From positions 1-7,910 of the forward strand of contig QMNJ01000069.1 of the NCBI GenBank assembly GCA_003647715.1: a stretch of 7,910 bases of DNA, in the 5' to 3' direction. The stretch is from Candidatus Coatesiibacteriota bacterium. Its GTDB lineage: Bacteria; RBG-13-66-14; B26-G2. Below, piece by piece: positions 1 through 4,949 of this stretch. The translations under genes and the position numbers were made by a program. The notes under the pieces were generated by a model. It saw only the letters and a list, made by a program, of their open reading frames with translations. It had not been told where the DNA came from and made no database searches. The first letter of the stretch is position 1; every line of letters begins with the position of its first letter.

Positions 1-39
1 ACTCTGATAGCTGGTATTCATGGTGCTTAAGCGAGTGAG

Positions 40-147
40 ATGGACCCTGTCTTGACTATTGCAGGAGGCTTATGGATGGTAATTGCAACAGGCACACAGG
101 TGTACACAATCAGGGAGGGATGTTCGCACATTGGCGAAAACATTTAA
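40..147 (+). CDS. possible short ORF, 35 codons, unknown function
   Basis: A short open frame runs from an ATG at 40 to TAA at 145-147. An internal in-frame ATG at 76 is preceded by AGGAGG (63-68) at 7-base spacing, so a 23-residue product is also possible. The 35-residue version has a hydrophobic middle (VLTIAGGLWMVIA) that could cross a membrane once. The same frame is open upstream only to a TAA at 28-30, while frame 3 is open from the window edge to a TGA at 36-38. The ORF could therefore be a small gene, the tail of a broken gene, or chance. The opposite strand is also open here, which weakens the case. I do not recognise the product. Confidence 0.2.
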   Translation: MDPVLTIAGGLWMVIATGTQVYTIREGCSHIGENI

Positions 148-196
148 ATTATGCAATTTGTTTATGATTTTATGGTATTTTGCCTGAATATAGCAA

Positions 197-219
197 GGGG
201 AGGGTATTTATCCCTCCCC
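197..219 (-). terminator. probable terminator of the lipoprotein gene
   Basis: GGGGAGGG (197-204) and CCCTCCCC (212-219) form a perfect 8-bp stem with a 7-base loop. It lies about 20 bases past the stop codon of the minus-strand lipoprotein gene. On that strand the stem is followed by TTGCTATATT, only moderately T-rich, so this is an imperfect intrinsic terminator. The plus strand has AAAA after the stem, which argues against action in that direction. Confidence 0.6.
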
Positions 220-237
220 AAAATAATATGAAATGCC

Positions 238-1002
238 TTATGGGAGTGAATAATCTATTAGTTCCGCAACTAGCTCATTGTCAGGCATTGGGTCAGGTAA
301 TTCCATAGAGAATTGCCACTTGACTGTCCCGGTATATGGCTTTACCCAGACCGTGTCGGTATAATCTACATCAATTTCGCCCATATCGGTGCAGTGGAGT
401 GTTATGTCATAGGAGTATAGTATTCTGTAGCAGTTGCTAAAATCTCCAGCGGTGACTTTAACATCCTCCTGCGCCTCTACTTTCGCTTTAATACTGATAT
501 CCATTGTATCATCCTGACCATCATCGTCAAAGTCATCGTCGTCAAAATAATCAGAGATAAATGGACATTCGGTTGGTTTTATACCCTCAGCAGAATATAT
601 CTCCCACTCGTCACCAACAGTGAAAGGATATCTCAAGAAGACGATGCCCTCCGGGAATTCAGAATAATAAGTGATTTCGCCTCCTTCCTCTTCCTCAAAG
701 CCATAAAAGGTCTGCTTATCTGTGTCGTTGTCAACGAAGAAGGAGCGAGTTATGTGGTTTGGATCCAGCGTAATTATGGTTTCAATTACCTGGCAGTTGA
801 TACCCTGTATATTGCGGGTTCCATTTATGGTCTGCGTTTGCTGGTATGGTGGACCTAAGTTGCTTGTCACCTGGTATGTCCAGGTGGAGCCATCCTTGTG
901 TGGGATATAGTTTTCGGTTCCACCGTTCCCATCATCTTCTCCACATGATAGCACCAATACTATGAGTGCTATAATGGAGACCGCCAATGTTAATCTACGC
1001 AT
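238..1002 (-). CDS. secreted lipoprotein with Asp-rich, possibly calcium-binding loop
   Basis: This 254-residue protein starts with a lipoprotein signal peptide: MRR, a hydrophobic run, and the lipobox V-L-S-C with the lipidated cysteine at residue 20. The next residues are Gly, Glu, Asp, Asp. It should be anchored to a membrane facing the periplasm or outside. The mature part opens with an IPHKDGSTWTYQ segment, like the 'FPL..G..W.Y' opening of many uncharacterised bacterial lipoproteins. A later TAGDFSNCYRI segment (about 184-194) resembles the 'aGtF.nC..v' pattern of the same proteins. Residues 151-168 are almost all Asp and contain D-x-D-x-D-G (157-162), as in calcium-binding loops. Cysteines at 70, 146, 191 and 204 could form disulfides. 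The ATG start is well supported by GAGGAGGTGA at 1006-1015. A sigma70-like promoter lies upstream, so the gene is probably its own transcription unit. No specific function can be assigned. Confidence 0.85.
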   Translation of the reverse strand: MRRLTLAVSIIALIVLVLSCGEDDGNGGTENYIPHKDGSTWTYQVTSNLGPPYQQTQTINGTRNIQGINCQVIETIITLDPNHITRSFFVDNDTDKQTFYGFEEEEGGEITYYSEFPEGIVFLRYPFTVGDEWEIYSAEGIKPTECPFISDYFDDDDFDDDGQDDTMDISIKAKVEAQEDVKVTAGDFSNCYRILYSYDITLHCTDMGEIDVDYTDTVWVKPYTGTVKWQFSMELPDPMPDNELVAELIDYSLP

Positions 1003-1042
1003 TTTTCACCTCCTCATTTATATTGGTCTTTTATCATTTGTG

Positions 1043-1071
1043 TATATATCATGTTGTCTTTTATCTGTCAA
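1043..1071 (-). promoter_or_regulatory. sigma70-like promoter of the lipoprotein gene
   Basis: Read on the minus strand, there is a perfect TTGACA at 1066-1071, a 17-base spacer and TATATA at 1043-1048. Transcription would start near 1036, giving a leader of about 34 bases that contains the strong Shine-Dalgarno sequence. The -35 box and spacing are ideal; the -10 box matches 4 of 6. Confidence 0.55.
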
Positions 1072-1206
1072 TACGAGGTGATAGGATTCTTTATCTGTAA
1101 TTTTATATTGATATCGCTAATCTTTTTAATATCTATATTTAATACAATTTGATTATCATTAAAGAAATGCATTTTGGTTCATAATTACCCTTACCTTTTG
1201 ATTTGT

Positions 1207-1228
1207 AGGGTTTAACCAATCAAACCCT
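1207..1228. repeat. 7-bp inverted repeat in AT-rich spacer
   Basis: AGGGTTT (1207-1213) and AAACCCT (1222-1228) are perfect inverted copies with an 8-base loop. Neither strand has a T-run after the stem, so it is not a typical intrinsic terminator. It lies past the terminator of the porin unit and before the lipoprotein promoter. Its role is unknown and it may be chance. Confidence 0.35.
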
Positions 1229-1256
1229 GGTGCTTAATTCATTAACCTTTGCATAT

Positions 1257-1283
1257 AAAAAAGGGCAATTCATTAATTTCCCC
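1257..1283 (-). terminator. intrinsic terminator after porin and radical SAM remnant
   Basis: On the minus strand, GGG (1280-1282), one mismatch, AATT, a 4-base loop, AATT and CCC (1263-1265) form a hairpin followed directly by TTTTTT (1257-1262). This is a classic intrinsic terminator layout, though the stem is short and partly A/T. It lies 24 bases past the stop codon of the radical SAM remnant but about 170 bases past the porin stop. That spacing suggests it originally served the lost gene. Confidence 0.6.
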
Positions 1284-1306
1284 TATAAATAATACATTTG
1301 TTCGTT

Positions 1307-1405
1307 CTAATAGTCACTGTATGATAACAGGTGGAGGTTTACAACCTTAGCTCTTGCCAGCCCCGCCTGCTCCGCCCTTCTAAGGCACTTCTTCTAATCG
1401 CTCAT
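1307..1405 (-). pseudogene. C-terminal remnant of a second radical SAM gene
   Basis: Minus-strand codons from 1393 down to the TAG at 1307-1309 encode 28 residues, KKCLRRAEQ then AGLARAKVVNLHLLS then YSDY. The intact radical SAM protein upstream ends SRCYEVAQE, AGLTRVHLANLHLLS, TYDYE. By hand alignment 15 of 28 positions are identical without gaps, including Cys, the AGL block, NLHLLS and the DY end. An in-frame TAG at 1394-1396 cuts it from the preceding codons. Those read A-M-S-D and could match K-M-S-D of the intact protein if about ten codons were deleted, so the remnant may extend to 1405. Nothing more N-terminal remains, because the porin gene begins soon after. The patch is also locally GC-rich within an AT-rich spacer, as expected for old coding DNA. 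The divergence indicates a paralogue or an ancient duplicate rather than a recent copy. Confidence 0.7.
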
Positions 1406-1452
1406 TGCCTTTATGTGTATCTCGTCACACGATAGGTTTATAAATACGCTTG

Positions 1453-2733
1453 CTACATGCTCACCATCAACTGAAAGAGGAACCTGTCGTCTGGATACTG
1501 GGATTCATATCGTGCTTCTTCATAGGTCTCGTCTTCTGAGGGGACCTGTTCCTGAGGATGCTCATAGTTAGCCATAAATACAAGATGCCCGTCTATCAGA
1601 TAAGTATTGATACCAAATGTGTATGTTATGACCCTGTCGTAATCAAAATGCTTATCGGGGTCAAACAGGTCTATGCGGAATGTTGGCTCAAGTTTTAGAA
1701 AGCCAAGTGGCTGACAATATGACCCGCCAACGACCAGACCCAATCTTGCGAAGTTCTCCTCGCACCGCTCAAATGTTTCCCACCTATAGTCCCTGAGTAT
1801 GTGGTCATAGATATATTCAGCCATAATATAGGTTCTGGGAAAATTTAGAGAGAAGCCAACGCCGTAGCCAAAACGCTTGCTGGGAAGCCACCCCTGATTT
1901 ATTATTTCATAACCATCTGGCCAGTGCCATTCTTTGTGTATGTCCCAGCTCCAGGTGCGGTCGTGTAGGAAATAACTGTTGAGAGAAAGACCGGAGAGGA
2001 ATTTCACGGGTATCGGGTTGAATGATAATGATATTACCTTGGGTTTGTCCCATATACCCTTACAATCTCCTGTTGTATAGTAATTGTCTTCAGGTTCCAA
2101 TCCCTCCCAGTGGTTTAGATAATAGTCAGGCGAGAAGGAGTGAAATAATGCGGTATCTAATTCAATGAATGGTGGGTCCTCTTTTTCTCCGAGAAGTAAA
2201 CAGAGGTCTATGCCCTCATCCCTGCCCGGTAGAAGCGACCTTGAGGCGTTGGAGTAGTCAACAAAGTGAAGCTCCGGGCTTCTCATAGTTGCCTCTATTC
2301 CAGCAGGGACGAACATCCTCCCGCCTCTAATGGTTAAAATACTCCATTTGAACCAGCCATAACCAAGGTAGAGGTCCGCTCTGCTCTCCGGAAATTCTCC
2401 ATAATCTTCATCCCATGGTTCATATTTTATTCCCCAGTCGTTGAAGGTCTCGTCTAATCCACCAAGATGTGGTTCCAGGTATATTCCCACGGTTTCCTTA
2501 TAGTTTCCGCTGAGTGTAATACGAGCGTCTCTGAGACGAATAGTATCATTGCGTTCTAAATCGTATTCATAACGATAATATCCAGTATCAATGGGTTTCT
2601 CCATATCAACCCATAGCGCCTGGATGTATCCTCCCACATTAAACTCCATATCACCTATGTTGAATGTTGTCTGCGATAATGCAAGACCGGTAAGCAATGG
2701 GACGAGAATTATTGCTTTTGTAGTTGTCTTCAT
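1453..2733 (-). CDS. outer-membrane porin of the phosphate-selective O/P type
   Basis: This 426-residue protein has a Sec signal peptide (MKTTTK, hydrophobic run, probable cut after ALALS near residue 20). A beta-barrel of the porin O/P family (OprO/OprP-like) follows. The supporting pattern is RLRDARITLSGNY (about 67-78), GIYLEPHLGG (83-92), then W-S-I-L-T-I-R-G-G-R-M-F-V-P-A-G-I-E (130-147), then F-V-D-Y-S-N-A-S-R-S-L-L-P-G-R-D-E-G (157-174). This matches the family layout of a strand, an 'R.G..kvPfG.E' segment and an 'er....l.pgRd.G' segment. The second half alternates aromatic strands with acidic loops. It ends FLFQLMVSM rather than in the usual terminal Phe or Trp. Many loops are acidic, so anion or phosphate selectivity should not be assumed from the family name. 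The start is fixed by a GAGGTGAT Shine-Dalgarno (2737-2744) and the signal peptide. It has its own promoter and sits between an intact radical SAM gene and a remnant of another. Confidence 0.85.
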   Translation of the reverse strand: MKTTTKAIILVPLLTGLALSQTTFNIGDMEFNVGGYIQALWVDMEKPIDTGYYRYEYDLERNDTIRLRDARITLSGNYKETVGIYLEPHLGGLDETFNDWGIKYEPWDEDYGEFPESRADLYLGYGWFKWSILTIRGGRMFVPAGIEATMRSPELHFVDYSNASRSLLPGRDEGIDLCLLLGEKEDPPFIELDTALFHSFSPDYYLNHWEGLEPEDNYYTTGDCKGIWDKPKVISLSFNPIPVKFLSGLSLNSYFLHDRTWSWDIHKEWHWPDGYEIINQGWLPSKRFGYGVGFSLNFPRTYIMAEYIYDHILRDYRWETFERCEENFARLGLVVGGSYCQPLGFLKLEPTFRIDLFDPDKHFDYDRVITYTFGINTYLIDGHLVFMANYEHPQEQVPSEDETYEEARYESQYPDDRFLFQLMVSM

Positions 2734-2770
2734 TTCATCACCTCAATTTTATAAACATATTTTCTATAAA

Positions 2771-2799
2771 ATTATAAAGATAAGTATGTGATATTACAA
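2771..2799 (-). promoter_or_regulatory. sigma70-like promoter of the porin gene
   Basis: On the minus strand, TTGTAA (2794-2799), a 17-base spacer and a perfect TATAAT (2771-2776) lie upstream of the porin. Transcription would start near 2764, giving a leader of about 30 bases with the Shine-Dalgarno sequence. I see no convincing terminator between the radical SAM stop (2847) and this promoter, so some read-through from the upstream gene is possible. Confidence 0.55.
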
Positions 2800-2846
2800 C
2801 ATATTATCTATAGAACTGGTTTTTAGTATAACCTGCTCTTTGAATG

Positions 2847-3959
2847 CTATTCGTAATCATATGTTGATAATAGGTGTAGATTGGCGAGGTGAACTCGTGT
2901 GAGACCCGCCTCCTGCGCTACTTCATAACACCTGCTTGCATGCCTCTTAGATGTGGTTGGCAGGTCGGACATCTTATGGCAGGGATAGAATGCGAGAAGT
3001 GAGTATGGTATGTCGGGGTTTATAACCGCTACTCGCCTTGCAATCTCGCCCACCTCATCCTCATCCACATAGCCGGGGACCAAAAGTGTGCTCACCACAA
3101 GAGGGGGCGGTGATGGTCTCTGTGGTATATACTCTGAAAGCGCTCTCAGGTTCTCCCACGCCTGCTGGTTGGAGACACCGGTGAGTGCGAAGTGAAGGTT
3201 CTCGTCGGCGCATTTAATATCAAACTTTATGATACCGCCACTTCTAAGTGCTATCTCCATCATCTGTCGTGCAATACGAGTGCTCATTGAGCCGTTGGTC
3301 TCCCAGCATGTACGGAGGACTCTTTTCTCCTCTTTTGCCTTCTTAAGTGCAATTCTTGAGGTTGCGAGCGAGTGCTCAATCTGGGAGACGGGGTCACCAC
3401 CGAAGTAACAGATACAGGCGACCCTCTCACTGACCTCGCCTGCAAGTGTCTTCGCCGATGTCTCGCCCTTCAAATACATATCTCTAAAGTGGCTGTTCTG
3501 GCAGAAGAGGCAGTCGTAGGTGCAGGAGTGGTAGAAGACGGCGAGGTTCTTAAAGCCGTATTCGGGACCGTCTCTGCGAGCATATTCGGGGTAGCCGGCA
3601 CCTGTCTCTGCGGGGCAGACCCAGCTGGCGACGCAGTTGGTAGGTAGGGGGTCCAGGTAGTATGATAGATAACCACGGCTCGCTGTGGAGAGAAGGGTCA
3701 GTTTGCCACCCCTGTTTTCAACCATACCGCAGTAGCCCTTTTCTCCCTCCGCTATTCTGCAGGCATTGCCACACCTCTCGCAGAGAATACCGTTATCAGG
3801 GGGGAGTGGTGGCAGGTTATATGGCTTTCTCGCCCTGGTATGTGCTATCTCAATGATAGGTCTTGACATCTCGGGTCTCTTGACTATGCACTCATAACAC
3901 AGGTTGAGGGCGCTTGACACTATCTTTGACTTCTTTCCACATAACTTGCAGACAGCCAT
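2847..3959 (-). CDS. PflA-like radical SAM enzyme with Cys-rich N-terminus
   Basis: This 370-residue cytoplasmic protein belongs to the radical SAM superfamily. C-T-Y-D-C-L-F-C (Cys146, 150, 153) is the CX3CX2C motif for the 4Fe-4S cluster that cleaves S-adenosylmethionine. YFGGDP (185-190) is the glycine motif that binds the methionine part. WETNG (219-223), KFDIK (245-249) and LLVPGY (292-297) fit later strands of the pyruvate formate-lyase activating enzyme-like barrel (COG1180 type). Two cysteine clusters precede the barrel: CX2C...CX2C at Cys4, 7, 21, 24, which looks like a zinc ribbon, and C60, C63, C67, C77, as in the N-termini of related activating or AmmeMemoRadiSam enzymes. The DPLPTNCVASWVCP segment (103-116) is typical, as I recall, of an uncharacterised subgroup shared by archaea and thermophilic bacteria. 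No glycyl-radical enzyme, AMMECR1 or Memo partner is nearby, so the substrate is unknown. The zinc ribbon at residue 4 supports the ATG start. There is no clear Shine-Dalgarno, but TATAAT lies 6 bases before the start. Confidence 0.88.
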   Translation of the reverse strand: MAVCKLCGKKSKIVSSALNLCYECIVKRPEMSRPIIEIAHTRARKPYNLPPLPPDNGILCERCGNACRIAEGEKGYCGMVENRGGKLTLLSTASRGYLSYYLDPLPTNCVASWVCPAETGAGYPEYARRDGPEYGFKNLAVFYHSCTYDCLFCQNSHFRDMYLKGETSAKTLAGEVSERVACICYFGGDPVSQIEHSLATSRIALKKAKEEKRVLRTCWETNGSMSTRIARQMMEIALRSGGIIKFDIKCADENLHFALTGVSNQQAWENLRALSEYIPQRPSPPPLVVSTLLVPGYVDEDEVGEIARRVAVINPDIPYSLLAFYPCHKMSDLPTTSKRHASRCYEVAQEAGLTRVHLANLHLLSTYDYE

Positions 3960-3965
3960 ATATTG

Positions 3966-3971
3966 ATTATA
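3966..3971 (-). promoter_or_regulatory. candidate -10 box of the radical SAM gene
   Basis: A perfect TATAAT on the minus strand lies 6 bases before the ATG of the radical SAM gene. If used, transcription would begin at or next to the start codon, giving a leaderless mRNA, which would fit the missing Shine-Dalgarno. No good -35 box is found at 16-19 bases, so this rests on one hexamer in AT-rich DNA. Confidence 0.25.
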
Positions 3972-4020
3972 AGATGATTTGCTTGCTATATTGGTGATAA
4001 TGGTAATATAAGATTATTGC

Positions 4021-4048
4021 GTTATAAGAACATAAATTCTGTTATAAC
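4021..4048. promoter_or_regulatory. imperfect dyad before the SagB-like gene
   Basis: GTTATA-AGAA (4021-4030) pairs with TTCT (4037-4040) and TATAAC (4043-4048) across a 6-base loop, with GT bulged out: ten paired positions. It can also be read as two copies of the octamer GTTATAA(G/C), exactly 20 bases apart. It sits 17-23 bases before the likely ATG starts. TATAAC could serve as a -10 box, so this may be an operator over the promoter. The function is inferred. Confidence 0.35.
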
Positions 4049-4064
4049 TATTTTCAGATTGTAT

Positions 4065-4748
4065 ATGATTATGAAGTTCATAATCATACTTATTGTGTTT
4101 TTATCCTATGCGTCCTGTTCGCCTGCAGAGAAGGGGGGAAGTTCATCGGGGAGTGGCTCTGAGGATGCTGGTGATGTGATTGACCTGCCATCTCCCGATA
4201 CCGATGGTGGAATAACAATAAATGAAGCGTTGTCCGGACGCAGGTCTGTCCGCTCATACAGTGAGAGTGATATAACAATGGAGGAGCTGTCGCAACTGCT
4301 GTGGTCTGCCCAGGGGATAACCTCGCCCCACGGCTTCAGAACCGCACCATCCGCAGGTGCACTCTACCCGGTTGAGATATATGTGGCAAGAGAAGAGGGC
4401 GTCTTCCACTATATACCGCAGTCCCATTCAATTGAGAAGGTAATGAGGGGGGATGTGAGGGGCGGGCTATACCGCTCTGCGCTCTACCAGTCATCTGTGA
4501 GGGATGCGCCGCTTTCCCTAATTATAGTCGGTGATGTTAAGAGAACCAGGGTGAAGTATGGTGAGAGGGCGGAGAGGTATGTATTGATAGAGGGTGGTTG
4601 CGTAGCCCAGAACATAGCCCTTCAGGCGGAGAATCTGGGGCTTGGCACTGTGGTCATAGGCGCCTTCAACGACGGCGAGGTGAGAGCGGTTCTCAATCTG
4701 CCCGATGATTACCTTCCCGTAGCAATAATGCCCGTGGGTAGGAAGTAG
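4065..4748 (+). CDS. lipid-anchored SagB/ThcOx-type nitroreductase-fold flavoprotein
   Basis: The product is 227 residues from the ATG at 4065; the ATG at 4071 (MKFIIILIVFLSYASC) is equally likely. An extension to a TTG at 4017 would add 16 residues and bury the signal, so I reject it. The N-terminus is a lipoprotein-type signal with a lipobox-like Y-A-S-C; the Tyr at -3 is unusual. A Gly/Ser/Asp-rich linker follows. The remainder is an FMN-binding nitroreductase domain of SagB-type dehydrogenase character: a GRRSVRSY phosphate-binding motif, ELSQLLWSAQG, the subgroup hallmark RTAPSAGALYPVEIYV, then AQNIALQAENLGLGTVVIGAF, and an MPVGRK end. Family members oxidise azolines to azoles in thiazole/oxazole-modified peptide synthesis or reduce small molecules. 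No YcaO cyclodehydratase or precursor peptide is visible, so a peptide-modifying role is unsupported. The gene diverges from the radical SAM gene and has no clear Shine-Dalgarno. An extracytoplasmic location is unusual for this fold. Confidence 0.85.
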   Translation: MIMKFIIILIVFLSYASCSPAEKGGSSSGSGSEDAGDVIDLPSPDTDGGITINEALSGRRSVRSYSESDITMEELSQLLWSAQGITSPHGFRTAPSAGALYPVEIYVAREEGVFHYIPQSHSIEKVMRGDVRGGLYRSALYQSSVRDAPLSLIIVGDVKRTRVKYGERAERYVLIEGGCVAQNIALQAENLGLGTVVIGAFNDGEVRAVLNLPDDYLPVAIMPVGRK

Positions 4749-4831
4749 AAATATAAGTATGATTACTCGTGGGAGTTCTTCACCCTTGGAGGAGGTCTGG
4801 TAATAAAGGCATTTTAGTGTTCTTAATAGGA

Positions 4832-4859
4832 TTGCTTTGATATAAAAATCTGATAAAAT
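4832..4859 (+). promoter_or_regulatory. candidate promoter of the KimA-like gene
   Basis: TTGCTT (4832-4837), a 16-base spacer and TAAAAT (4854-4859, 5 of 6 matches) would start transcription near 4866, giving a leader of about 84 bases. The -35 box matches 4 of 6. The region is AT-rich, so the assignment is moderate at best. Confidence 0.4.
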
Positions 4860-4877
4860 ATCTCTCAGCGGAGATAT
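4858..4877. promoter_or_regulatory. perfect 7-bp dyad over the KimA-like promoter start
   Basis: ATATCTC (4858-4864) and GAGATAT (4871-4877) are perfect inverted copies with a 6-base centre (TCAGCG). The dyad overlaps the end of the candidate -10 box and the predicted start point, a usual place for a repressor operator. It could instead form an RNA hairpin at the 5' end of the leader. Confidence 0.45.
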
Positions 4878-4901
4878 AATGGTGATATAGAAATAAGTTG
4901 T

Positions 4902-4924
4902 TCCCCACTTAAAGGGGGATTTTT
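4902..4924 (+). terminator. terminator-like hairpin just before the KimA-like gene
   Basis: TCCCC (4902-4906) pairs with GGGGA (4915-4919), and C4908 can add a pair with G4914 around a bulged A. TTTTT (4920-4924) follows immediately. The hairpin ends 25 bases before the ATG of the transporter gene. It may end transcripts of the SagB-like gene, whose stop is 153 bases upstream, or attenuate the transporter's own leader. Confidence 0.5.
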
Positions 4925-4949
4925 AACTATATGTGAGCGGTTGTTGATA

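Larger units (their letters stand above)
1003..1452. other. 450-base spacer between lipoprotein and porin genes
   Basis: From low to high coordinates this spacer holds the lipoprotein Shine-Dalgarno and promoter (1006-1071), an AT-rich stretch with no coding signal (about 1080-1256), a minus-strand terminator (1257-1283) and a decayed radical SAM tail (1307-1405). The last 47 bases before the porin stop show nothing certain. The 10-mer AATTCATTAA occurs twice (1236-1245 and 1267-1276, 31 bases apart); the second copy lies inside the terminator hairpin. Confidence 0.7.

Noticed and set aside
21..1237. 10-mer TGGTGCTTAA at 21-30 and 1228-1237
   Set aside because: Repeats of this length are expected by chance in a window of this size, and the flanks do not match.
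1345..1385. GC-rich island with CCTTAG...CTAAGG arms, which first looked like a structured RNA
   Set aside because: The codons in this patch match the radical SAM C-terminus, so decayed coding sequence explains both the composition and the bases. The 6-bp arms with a 29-base loop are weak.
2591..2791. Plus-strand frame opposite the porin start
   Set aside because: It is antisense to the signal peptide and first strands of a well-supported gene, with no Shine-Dalgarno or recognisable product.
3372..3676. Open frames on both strands overlapping the radical SAM gene
   Set aside because: They are out-of-frame readings of a gene whose catalytic motifs are intact.
4017..4064. TTG start at 4017 for the SagB-like gene
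   Set aside because: It would put 16 extra, partly polar residues before a good lipoprotein-type signal and overlap the dyad at 4021-4048. Downstream ATGs at 4065 or 4071 fit better.
3960..4748. Radical SAM plus SagB-like gene as a peptide-modification (RiPP) cluster
   Set aside because: There is no precursor peptide, YcaO, leader-binding domain or peptidase in the window, the two genes diverge, and the SagB-like protein is predicted to be exported.
4749..4949. c-di-AMP (ydaO-type) riboswitch upstream of the KimA-like gene
   Set aside because: I could not find the conserved core elements I remember for this riboswitch, and the leader predicted from the promoter (about 84 bases) is short for it. 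A covariance search would decide.
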